Source: a virus. Taken from it: a DNA stretch of 31,404 nucleotides. Under the pieces are notes generated by a model. That model did no database searches. It was not told the DNA's origin and saw nothing but the letters and a program-made list of their open reading frames with translations. Within the stretch, counting starts at the first letter, position 1; every line of letters starts with the position of its first letter. This document shows, piece by piece, positions 8,051 through 15,634 of the stretch. The DNA is taken from IMG/VR virus record IMGVR_UViG_3300017744_000083, positions 1-31,404 of that record. One strand, 5' to 3'. The translations under genes and the position numbers were made by a program.

Positions 8051-10471
8051 ATGTCCGAGAAAGCAATAAAAGGTTATTTTCCTAGTCAAGTGGTTAGCGA
8101 CCAAGAAAAAGCTAGTTATGATTATGGTTTGAAAGTAGCTAAAGCTATTGAGTATGAGTGGTTTGGTAAAGACACTGGTTTAAATAGATTTAAAACCAAT
8201 CAAGCTTCATTTCATAAGTTAAGGTTATACGCGAGAGGCGAGCAAAGCATACAGAAATATAAAGATGAGTTATCTATTAATGGTGACTTATCTTATCTTA
8301 ATTTAGACTGGAAGCCAGTCCCAATAATCCCTAAGTTTGTAGATATAGTAGTAAACGGTATTGCTGAAAGAACATATGACGTTAAAGCATATTCTCAAGA
8401 TCCGTACGGCGTGAGCAAAAGAACTGAGTACATGGAATCAGTCATGAGAGACATGAGGTCAAAAGAACTAAATAACTATGTACAAGACGCGTTTGGCATA
8501 AATATGTTTGAAAATGACCCTCAGTCATTACCAGAAAATAATGAAGAGCTATCATTGCATATGCAGTTAAGTTACAAGCAATCGGTTGAGATAGCAGAAG
8601 AGCAAGCAATAAACGTTTTATTAGAAGGAAATAAATACGAACTCACAAAAAGAAGGTTATATTATGATTTAACGGTACTAGGTATAGCTGCTGTTAAAAA
8701 TTATTTTACAACTTCAGAAGGTGTTAAAATAGAATATGTTGATCCTGCTAATTTAGTGTATTCATACACAGAAAATCCTTATTTTGACGATATATATTAT
8801 GTTGGTGAAGTAAAAAATATTCCAGTAAATGAACTTAAAAAGCAGTTTCCTGATTTAACAGATGGTGAGCTAGAAGAAATACAACAACAAGGTATTTATA
8901 ATGACGGTTACTCTAATAGATCGTCATATGAAAGAACGCATTTAGATAAAAACATTATACAGGTTTTATACTTTAATTATAAAACTTATGCTAACGAGGT
9001 TTATAAAGTAAAACAAACCTCGTCAGGTGCTACAAAAATGCTACAAAAAGACGATTCATTTAATGTACCTCAAGGGGAAGAAAAGTTTACTAGAGTATCT
9101 AACGCTTTAGAAGTTTTGTATGAAGGAGCTTTGGTATTAGGTAGTAAAAGATTATTAAAGTGGGAGCTAGCTACAAATATGGTTAGACCTAAAAGTGATT
9201 ATACTAAAGTTAAAATGAACTACAGTATTGTTGCACCACGTATGTATAAAGGTAAAATTGAATCTTTAGTTGGTAGAATAACTGGTTTTGCTGACACTAT
9301 ACAGTTAACTCACTTAAAGTTACAACAGATAATGTCACGTATGGTTCCTGATGGAGTGTACATGGATGCTGATGGTTTAGCTGAGGTTGACTTAGGTAAC
9401 GGCACAAATTATAACCCACAAGAAGCGCTAAACATGTTTTTTCAAACTGGTAGTGTTATAGGTAGATCATTAACTTCTGAGGGTGACATGAATCCAGGTA
9501 AAGTACCTATACAAGAAATAGCTAGTGGTAGCGGTGGTGCTAAGCTTCAAAGTTTAATTGGCACATACAACTATTACCTACAAATGATAAGAGATGTAAC
9601 TGGTTTAAATGAAGCAAGAGACGGAAGTGTTCCAGATAAAAACGCCCTAGTAGGTGTACAAAAACTTGCAGCTGCTAATAGTAACACAGCAACTAGACAC
9701 ATACTACAAAGTGGTTTATTTTTAACATCGGAACTAGCAGAGTCTTTATCACTTAGAATATCTGATATAATAGAATATGCACCAACAAAAGATGCGTTTA
9801 TACAAGCTATAGGTGCTCACAACGTAGGTACTTTAGAAGAGATGCAAAATTTACACCTATATGATTTTGGAATATTTATAGAGTTAGCGCCAGATGAAGA
9901 AGAAAAACAGTTACTTGAAAACAACATACAAGTTGCTATAGCGCAGAAAAACATAGAGCTAGAAGATGCTATAGACGTTAGAGAAATTAAAAATTTAAAA
10001 CTTGCTAATCAATTACTAAAATTAAGGCGTAAAAAGAAAATTGAAAGAGATCAGATGATCCAGCAGCAAAACATACAAGTACAATCGCAAGCTAACGCAC
10101 AAGCACAGCAGGTTGCTGCTCAAGCTGAAGTTCAAAAGCAACAAGCTTTAACACAGAGCAAAATACAACTAGAGCAAGCTAAAGCTCAACTAGACACGCA
10201 GAAACTACAAAGCGAGGCTATGTTGAAAAAAGAATTAATGAACCACGAGTTTCAAATTAACATGAAGTTAAAAGATATGGAGATCGTGGCATTAAAAACT
10301 AAAGAGTCTAATAAAGAAGATCGTAAAGATGAACGTACTAGAATACAAGCATCGCAGCAATCTGAATTAATAGACCAAAGAAAAACTGGCAAACCACCTA
10401 AAAAATTTGAGTCTACAAGTAATGATATACTTAGTGGCGATTTTGATTTAGGTATGTTTGAGCCAAGATGA
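8051..10471 (+). CDS. Portal protein
   Basis: An 806-residue protein placed between TerL and the scaffold/capsid genes. The N-terminal third has the portal-like RLYARGEQSIQKYKDEL and DWKPVPIIPKFVDIVVNGIAER segments, followed by clip/wing-like alternation of helix and strand (YVDPANLVYSYTENPYFDD near residues 232-248) and a long crown/stem helix region around 440-560 (TGLNEARDGSVPDKNALVGVQ). From about residue 614 it becomes highly helical, with a Gln/Ala/Lys-rich coiled coil at about 667-760 that probably extends into the capsid as a barrel. The twelve-subunit ring would be the DNA entry and exit channel and the nucleus for head assembly. It uses a TGA stop. Portal identity rests on position and these motifs. 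Confidence 0.88.
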   Translation: MSEKAIKGYFPSQVVSDQEKASYDYGLKVAKAIEYEWFGKDTGLNRFKTNQASFHKLRLYARGEQSIQKYKDELSINGDLSYLNLDWKPVPIIPKFVDIVVNGIAERTYDVKAYSQDPYGVSKRTEYMESVMRDMRSKELNNYVQDAFGINMFENDPQSLPENNEELSLHMQLSYKQSVEIAEEQAINVLLEGNKYELTKRRLYYDLTVLGIAAVKNYFTTSEGVKIEYVDPANLVYSYTENPYFDDIYYVGEVKNIPVNELKKQFPDLTDGELEEIQQQGIYNDGYSNRSSYERTHLDKNIIQVLYFNYKTYANEVYKVKQTSSGATKMLQKDDSFNVPQGEEKFTRVSNALEVLYEGALVLGSKRLLKWELATNMVRPKSDYTKVKMNYSIVAPRMYKGKIESLVGRITGFADTIQLTHLKLQQIMSRMVPDGVYMDADGLAEVDLGNGTNYNPQEALNMFFQTGSVIGRSLTSEGDMNPGKVPIQEIASGSGGAKLQSLIGTYNYYLQMIRDVTGLNEARDGSVPDKNALVGVQKLAAANSNTATRHILQSGLFLTSELAESLSLRISDIIEYAPTKDAFIQAIGAHNVGTLEEMQNLHLYDFGIFIELAPDEEEKQLLENNIQVAIAQKNIELEDAIDVREIKNLKLANQLLKLRRKKKIERDQMIQQQNIQVQSQANAQAQQVAAQAEVQKQQALTQSKIQLEQAKAQLDTQKLQSEAMLKKELMNHEFQINMKLKDMEIVALKTKESNKEDRKDERTRIQASQQSELIDQRKTGKPPKKFESTSNDILSGDFDLGMFEPR

Positions 10472-10497
10472 TTTGTTTAATTTTATAATATTATATT

Positions 10498-11718
10498 ATG
10501 GCTAAAAAAGATGTAAAAAAAGCAGAGGAGGCTGTTGAGAAAATTGATGAAACTCAACAAGCTAAACCAAAAGAAGAGGTTAAGTTTAAAGTAAAACCTA
10601 AAATGAAAAAAATCAACAAAGATGAAATAATAAAAGTTGATTTACGACAGGTTGACAAAGACGAACCAAATAAAGAAGAAGAAGTTAAAGAAACTACAGA
10701 GGAAAAAGTAGAAGAAACTTCAGAAGCTGTTTTAGAAGAAGTAAAAGATGAAGTAGAAGACGAAAAAGAAGAGCAAGAAGAAACACCTATATTAGAAGAG
10801 GTGAAAGAAGAAGAAACTAAAACAGAAAGTAAAGAAGAGATTAAAGAGGATGTGGTTGAGGAAACTCAAGAAGAAGTAGAACCGCCACAACCTAAGTTAC
10901 CAGAGAACATTCAAAAAGTTGTAGACTTTATGGAAGAAACTGGTGGTGATCTTGAGGATTACGTTAAATTAAATCAAGACTACAGTAAGTATGATGATAC
11001 AGCTGTGTTGAGAGAATATTACAGACAAACAAAACCTCATTTAACATCAGGTGAAATTGACTTTTTAATGGAAGACGGTTTCACATATGATGAAGAGGTT
11101 GACGATCCAAGAGATGTAACTAGAAAGAAATTGGCTTTTAAAGAGCAAGTTGCTTCTGCCAGAAGCCATATGGATAAATTAAAATCCGAATACTATACAG
11201 AAATCAAAAGTGGGGTTAAGTTAACTTCAGAACAGCAAAAAGCTATTGATTTTTTTAGTAGATACAATGATGAGAAACAAGAGAGTGATAAGACACTTAA
11301 AACTCAACAAACAACTTTTGTCAATAAAACTAATGACGTTTTCAATGATAACTTTAAAGGTTTTGAATACAACGTTGGCGACAAAAGATACAGATTTAAC
11401 GTTAAAAATACTAGCGAGGTAAAATCAACTCAAAGCGATATTAACAATTTTGTAAAGCGTTTTGTTGATAAAAAGAATATGATGAGCGACGCAGTTGGTT
11501 ATCATAAATCTTTATTTACCGCTATGAATGCTGACGCTGTAGCTAATCATTTTTATGAACAAGGTAGAGCAGACGGTATAAAACATAGTATGGCTAATGC
11601 TAAAAATGTAGATATGACACCGCGTCAAGCATCAACAGATGTTCAAGCGAGTGGAATTAAAGTTAGAGCTGTAAGTGGTGATTCACCATCTAAAATTCGA
11701 TTCAAGATTAAAAAATAA
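10498..11718 (+). CDS. Acidic scaffold-like head assembly protein
   Basis: A 406-residue protein between portal and capsid genes, the scaffold position in T7-like genomes. Residues about 8-135 are almost only Glu, Lys, Val, Asp and Thr, an unusually long disordered acidic tract. A helical domain follows (about 137-260, including REYYRQTKPHLTSGEIDFLM and RKKLAFKEQVASARSHMDKL). The C terminus is basic (SKIRFKIKK), as in scaffolds that contact capsid subunits through a positively charged tail. Expected to guide procapsid assembly and be expelled or digested. The ATG follows a pure A/T leader 26 bases downstream of the portal stop. No protease motif is seen. Confidence 0.8.
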   Translation: MAKKDVKKAEEAVEKIDETQQAKPKEEVKFKVKPKMKKINKDEIIKVDLRQVDKDEPNKEEEVKETTEEKVEETSEAVLEEVKDEVEDEKEEQEETPILEEVKEEETKTESKEEIKEDVVEETQEEVEPPQPKLPENIQKVVDFMEETGGDLEDYVKLNQDYSKYDDTAVLREYYRQTKPHLTSGEIDFLMEDGFTYDEEVDDPRDVTRKKLAFKEQVASARSHMDKLKSEYYTEIKSGVKLTSEQQKAIDFFSRYNDEKQESDKTLKTQQTTFVNKTNDVFNDNFKGFEYNVGDKRYRFNVKNTSEVKSTQSDINNFVKRFVDKKNMMSDAVGYHKSLFTAMNADAVANHFYEQGRADGIKHSMANAKNVDMTPRQASTDVQASGIKVRAVSGDSPSKIRFKIKK

Positions 11719-11745
11719 GTTTAACATTACAAAATATAATAAAAA
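11719..11745 (+). promoter_or_regulatory. A/T-rich leader of the capsid gene with TTTAA element
   Basis: The 27 bases before the capsid ATG contain GTTTAAC, then only A, T and two C residues, ending AATAAAAA directly before ATG. A TTTAA element 22-26 bases before ATG is shared with the genes starting at 4083, 4539, 10498 and 13214. It could be a phage promoter core or a translation enhancer; AT-richness makes chance possible. Confidence 0.35.
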
Positions 11746-13137
11746 ATGGCAGTAATAACTCCCTCGGGCGGGTCGAATTTAAATTCGGTTCCTGCTCCGG
11801 CAAAACAAACACTCTCATCAAATTATATAGATTTTACTGCGTCTGGCACAGCGGGTTGGGCACAGCAGTATCTACCAGATTTGATGGAGGCAGAAGCAGA
11901 GGTGTTCGGAAAAAGAACTATCTCTGGATTTTTAGAAATGGTCGGCGCTGAAGAAGCAATGACATCAGATCAAGTAATTTGGTCAGAACAAGGTAGATTA
12001 CATATTAAGCTTGCAGCTACTGTAACTACTGCGTCTTCTGGTTTAATTACATTTGGCTCAGCTCATGAAATTAGAGTAGGTGATACTATTCTTGTACACA
12101 AGGCTGCTGCAACATTAAAATGCTATGTTTCAGCTGTTCCAAGTGCAACTACTATCACGGCTCTTCCTTATGCGCAAGCTAACCTAGGAACTGGATCATC
12201 TTTTGGCGATGGTAACTCTGTAACTGTATTAGTTTACGGTTCTGAATTTGCTAAAGGTGTTGCAGGTAGAACTGAAGCGATAGCTCCTTCTTTTAAATCA
12301 TTTACTAACAAACCAATTATAATTAAAGACATGTATCAGGTTTCAGGATCTGACGCTTCTCAAGTAGGTTGGGTTGAAGTAACTGGTGAAGACGGACAAA
12401 ATGGATACTTGTGGTATCTAAAAGCTGAAGGTGACACTAGAGCTAGATTTGCTGATTACTTAGAGATGTCTCTAGTAGAATCAGAAAAGAAAGCAGCAAG
12501 TGCAGCTGGTGGCGTACCTGATGGTACTGAAGGTTTATTCGCGGCTATAGAAGATAGAGGTCACACTACAACTGGTGTTGACGGAAACACTGCAGCTGAG
12601 GATTTAGATGATTTTGATGAAATACTCAAAAAATTTGATGGTCAAGGAGCAATTGAAGAAAACATGTTATATGTTAACAGAAAAGTATCATTATCAATTG
12701 ATGATATGTTAGCAGCTCAGAACTCTTATGGTTCTGGTGGTACTTCTTACGGAGTATTTAATAACTCTGAAGACATGGCTCTTAATTTAGGATTTACAGG
12801 ATTTAGAAGAGGTTCTTATGACTTCTACAAGCAAGACTGGAAATACTTAAATGATCAAGGTACAAGAGGAGCTTTCGGTGATAACGATATAAGAGGTGTT
12901 ATCGTTCCTGCTGGTACTTCATCTGTTTATGATGAAGTTCTTGGTAGAAACTTAACAAGACCTTTCTTACACGTTAGATACAGAGCTTCACAAGCTGATG
13001 ATAGAAGAATGAAAACTTGGATCGTAGGTTCAGTAGGTGGAAACATCACAACTGACATTGACAAGATGGAAGTTCACTACCTATCTGAAAGATGCTTGGT
13101 AGTACAAGGTGCAAATAACTTTATGTTATTTAACTAG
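11746..13137 (+). CDS. Major capsid protein
   Basis: A 463-residue protein directly after the scaffold-like gene and directly before the strongest terminator in the window, the classic place for the most abundant virion protein. The N-terminal arm (to about residue 30) is loose and Ser/Ala-rich. A helix follows (QYLPDLMEAEAEVFGKRTISGFLEM), then a beta-rich insertion at about 85-165 with an RVGDTILV strand, and a mixed HK97-like core (GYLWYLKAEGDTRARFADYLEMSLVESEKKAASAAGG; DDFDEILKKF; MLYVNRKVSLSIDDMLA). The C-terminal part contains the final sheet (KMEVHYLSERCLVVQGANNFMLFN). HK97 fold is inferred. No N-terminal pro-domain is obvious. Confidence 0.87.
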   Translation: MAVITPSGGSNLNSVPAPAKQTLSSNYIDFTASGTAGWAQQYLPDLMEAEAEVFGKRTISGFLEMVGAEEAMTSDQVIWSEQGRLHIKLAATVTTASSGLITFGSAHEIRVGDTILVHKAAATLKCYVSAVPSATTITALPYAQANLGTGSSFGDGNSVTVLVYGSEFAKGVAGRTEAIAPSFKSFTNKPIIIKDMYQVSGSDASQVGWVEVTGEDGQNGYLWYLKAEGDTRARFADYLEMSLVESEKKAASAAGGVPDGTEGLFAAIEDRGHTTTGVDGNTAAEDLDDFDEILKKFDGQGAIEENMLYVNRKVSLSIDDMLAAQNSYGSGGTSYGVFNNSEDMALNLGFTGFRRGSYDFYKQDWKYLNDQGTRGAFGDNDIRGVIVPAGTSSVYDEVLGRNLTRPFLHVRYRASQADDRRMKTWIVGSVGGNITTDIDKMEVHYLSERCLVVQGANNFMLFN

Positions 13138-13148
13138 TATATATTTTT

Positions 13149-13192
13149 AAAAGAGTTAGGTGCTTCGGCACCTAGCCCTTTTATTTTTTTTT
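13149..13192 (+). terminator. Strong intrinsic terminator after the capsid gene
   Basis: AAAAGAGTTAGGTGC (13149-13163) pairs with GCACCTAGCCCTTTT (13168-13182), a 15-position stem with one A-C mismatch and one G-U pair, around the extra-stable loop TTCG (13164-13167). After one A comes an uninterrupted run of nine T (13184-13192). It starts 11 bases after the capsid stop. This is a textbook rho-independent terminator and ends the packaging/head transcript, or lets a fraction read on. Confidence 0.92.
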
Positions 13193-13213
13193 AATATTTA
13201 ATTTTATTATATC

Positions 13214-13954
13214 ATGGCAAAAAAAGAAACCAACAAATGGGAGGTTAAAGATAGAACTTATTATCTTTTAAATGGTAAATCTCCACTAACTTGCACAATA
13301 AAAAGCAAGGCAATCTTTTGGTACGACGAAGAAAAAGGGTACGAAAGAGAATTAAAATACACACTTAATCAAAAAACACCTTTTGTAGATGAATTTAAAG
13401 GTGAAGCTAGATTAGGTCACATTGTTTTTGAAGATGGAATTTTAAACGTTCCAAAAGAAAAACAAACATTACAAAAATTATTATCAATATATCATCCATC
13501 AAGTAATATTATTTACAGTGAATTTGACGCTGTTCAAGAGGCACAAGATGATCTAGTTGATATTGAAATGGAAATAGAAGCTTTAAATATAGCACAGAGT
13601 TTAGAATTAGATCACGCTGAAGCTATATTAAGAGTTGAACAAGGAAGTTCAGTTTCAGAAATGACTTCTAAGGAAATAAAAAGGGACGTATTAGTATTTG
13701 CTAAGAAAAACCCTAAATTATTTATTGACTTAGTAAATGATGAAAATGTAGAAGTTAGAAACTTTGGTATTAAAGCTGTTGAGGCAAATATATTAAAGTT
13801 GTCTGATGATCAGAGAACATTTAATTGGGTTAGTAACGGTAGAAAAGTTATGACTGTACCGTTTGACGAACACCCATACTCTGCTTTAGCTGCATTTTTT
13901 AAAACCGATGAAGGTTTAGAAATTTACAAAAGCATAGAAAAAAGATTAAAATAA
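13214..13954 (+). CDS. Head-associated protein of unknown function
   Basis: A 246-residue protein between the capsid terminator and the adaptor genes. The N-terminal half is beta-rich (YYLLNGKSPLTCTIKSKAIFWYDEEKGYERELKY; TPFVDEF; HIVFEDGILNVPK), the middle is a helical, acidic stretch (residues about 115-165), and the C-terminal part has NPKLFIDLVNDENVEVRNFGIKA and ends HPYSALAAFFKTDEGLEIYKSIEKRL. I remember proteins of this layout in large marine phages but know no function. It sits where T7 has no gene and may be a capsid-decoration, completion or connector factor. Confidence 0.75.
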   Translation: MAKKETNKWEVKDRTYYLLNGKSPLTCTIKSKAIFWYDEEKGYERELKYTLNQKTPFVDEFKGEARLGHIVFEDGILNVPKEKQTLQKLLSIYHPSSNIIYSEFDAVQEAQDDLVDIEMEIEALNIAQSLELDHAEAILRVEQGSSVSEMTSKEIKRDVLVFAKKNPKLFIDLVNDENVEVRNFGIKAVEANILKLSDDQRTFNWVSNGRKVMTVPFDEHPYSALAAFFKTDEGLEIYKSIEKRLK

Positions 13955-13963
13955 TAATCACTT

Positions 13964-13998
13964 ATAGAGTAGTCATCTCTATGAGGTGACTACACTAT
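13964..13998 (+). other. Long intergenic hairpin
   Basis: ATAGAGTAGTCATCTC (13964-13979) pairs with GAGGTGACTACACTAT (13983-13998): 11 bp next to the loop (one G-U), an A-A mismatch, then 4 more bp, with only a 3-base TAT loop. It occupies most of the gap between stop 13954 and the next ATG 14012. It is not followed by a U-run, so an mRNA-processing, stabilising or start-modulating element is more likely than a terminator. Confidence 0.6.
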
Positions 13999-14011
13999 AT
14001 AAAAAGAAATT

Positions 14012-14716
14012 ATGGCAGTAAGTATAGATACAGTATATCAAAGAGTTTTAGCAATAGCTAATAAAGAGCAAAGAGGTTATATAACACCTCAAGAGTTTAA
14101 CTTATTAGCTAATCAAGCGCAGCTAGATATTTTTGAACAATATTTTTATGATTTAAATCAATTCAGTAGAATACCTGGCAATGAAACAAAATACGCTGAT
14201 ATGGTTGATATTATTGAAGAAAAAATATCTGTATTTGAAAAGTTTAGACAAGATGTAACTATGGCATCAGGAGGTGTTGGTACGTTACCGGCAAATAATC
14301 ATAAGCTAGGTGTTGTTAGTTTTAACAACTCAGGTACATACGTAGAAATAGAACATATAAATCAAAATGAGCTAAACACATATATTAACTCGCCTTTAAC
14401 AGCACCCACATCAGCAAGACCGTTATATATAAAAACATCAGAAACAGCAATACAGGTTTACCCAACTACTATAACAAGTGGTGTAACGTGTAATCATATA
14501 GCTAAACCAGCAAGCGTAGTGTGGAATTTTACCACTGTGTTAGGCGAAGCTTTACATAACTCTAACGGAACTGTTAACTTTGAGCTTCATGAATCTGAGG
14601 AAACAGAATTAGTATTAAAAATATTAGAATTAACTGGTGTAACAATAAAATCACCTGATTTATATCAACTTAGCGATAAAGAAGATATTGAAGATATACA
14701 ACAAGAAAAATTATAA
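14012..14716 (+). CDS. Head-tail adaptor-type protein
   Basis: A 234-residue protein with helical N terminus (DTVYQRVLAIANKEQRGYITPQEFNLLANQAQLDIFEQYFYDL), a segment I associate with a recurrent virion protein of podovirus-like contigs. The middle has beta strands (HKLGVVSFNNSGTYVEIEHI, PLYIKTSETAIQVYP) and the C terminus is acidic and helical. Adaptors that sit under the portal combine an N-terminal helical bundle with such a beta part, and the position between capsid and nozzle genes supports it. The ATG lies 13 bases after a 35-base hairpin. The next gene starts 3 bases after the stop. Confidence 0.68.
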   Translation: MAVSIDTVYQRVLAIANKEQRGYITPQEFNLLANQAQLDIFEQYFYDLNQFSRIPGNETKYADMVDIIEEKISVFEKFRQDVTMASGGVGTLPANNHKLGVVSFNNSGTYVEIEHINQNELNTYINSPLTAPTSARPLYIKTSETAIQVYPTTITSGVTCNHIAKPASVVWNFTTVLGEALHNSNGTVNFELHESEETELVLKILELTGVTIKSPDLYQLSDKEDIEDIQQEKL

Positions 14717-14719
14717 TAA

Positions 14720-15628
14720 ATGGCTTTATTTACAGGAACACAACAATCGTATTACCAAGGATCAGACAACTCTTTCAATACAGCTGATGATTTAAGCACG
14801 TATGGCAACTATCAGTATGTTAATTTAAAAGACCTAGTTAATAACTTTATGGTTGCATATGTTGGTGAAGGTAAAATAATAAACAAAATAAAAAGGCCAG
14901 ATGTTAATTTTCATGCACAAAGAGCAATAGCTGAGTTAAGCTATGATACATTAAGAACTGTTAAAACTCAAGAGGTAGAAGTAGGGGCTAATCTTACAAT
15001 GCCACTACCACACGATTATGTTAACTACGTTAAAATAGCTTTTGTTGATGATAACGGTATTGAAAACATTTTATACCCTTCGAGAAAAACTAGTAACCCG
15101 CAACCTTTAAATCAAGATGGAAACTTTAGTTATCAGTTTGATAGTGATGGTAACTTAACACAAGCAAGTGATTCTAACTCGTGGACAAGGTATAAAGATA
15201 ATTCTAATATTGATACTGGTGATACTGTTAATGAAAATGAGCCTGGTGCTTTATTACACGAAGGTGGAAGACACGGTATTGATCCAGAGTTTGCTAATTC
15301 TAATGGAATATACTACATTGATTTACATAGAGGTAGAATACACTTTAGCTCGAATATGTTGGAAAAAACAATATTATTAAAGTATATAAGTGATAGTTTA
15401 GCAACAGAAGGCGAAATGAAAGTTCATAAGTTTGCAGAAGAAGCTGTATATAAATTTATTGCACATGCTATTTTATCTACAAGGGTTAACACACCTGAGT
15501 ATTTAGTAGCAAGATTTAAAAAAGAAAGGTTTGCAGAAATAAGAAAAGCAAAAATTAGATTATCGAACTTTAACGCTGAAGAAATGGCTCAAGTAATGAG
15601 AGGTAAGTCGAAACAGATTAAACATTAA
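14720..15628 (+). CDS. Second connector/gatekeeper-type protein
   Basis: A 302-residue protein. Residues about 35-75 (LKDLVNNFMVAYVGEGKIINKIKRPDVNFHAQRAIAELSYD) form helices as in T7 gp11-like adaptor/gatekeeper proteins; then comes VEVGANLTMPLPHDYVNYVKIAFVD, a beta segment seen in that class, an acidic loop region (about 140-190), and a helical C terminus (KFAEEAVYKFIAHAILS; FKKERFAEIRKAKIRLSNFN). It should form part of the ring stack between portal and nozzle. It is nearly fused by position to its neighbours: 3 bases after the previous stop and 6 before the next ATG. Assignment is from pattern and position. Confidence 0.7.
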   Translation: MALFTGTQQSYYQGSDNSFNTADDLSTYGNYQYVNLKDLVNNFMVAYVGEGKIINKIKRPDVNFHAQRAIAELSYDTLRTVKTQEVEVGANLTMPLPHDYVNYVKIAFVDDNGIENILYPSRKTSNPQPLNQDGNFSYQFDSDGNLTQASDSNSWTRYKDNSNIDTGDTVNENEPGALLHEGGRHGIDPEFANSNGIYYIDLHRGRIHFSSNMLEKTILLKYISDSLATEGEMKVHKFAEEAVYKFIAHAILSTRVNTPEYLVARFKKERFAEIRKAKIRLSNFNAEEMAQVMRGKSKQIKH

Positions 15629-15634
15629 TAAAAT

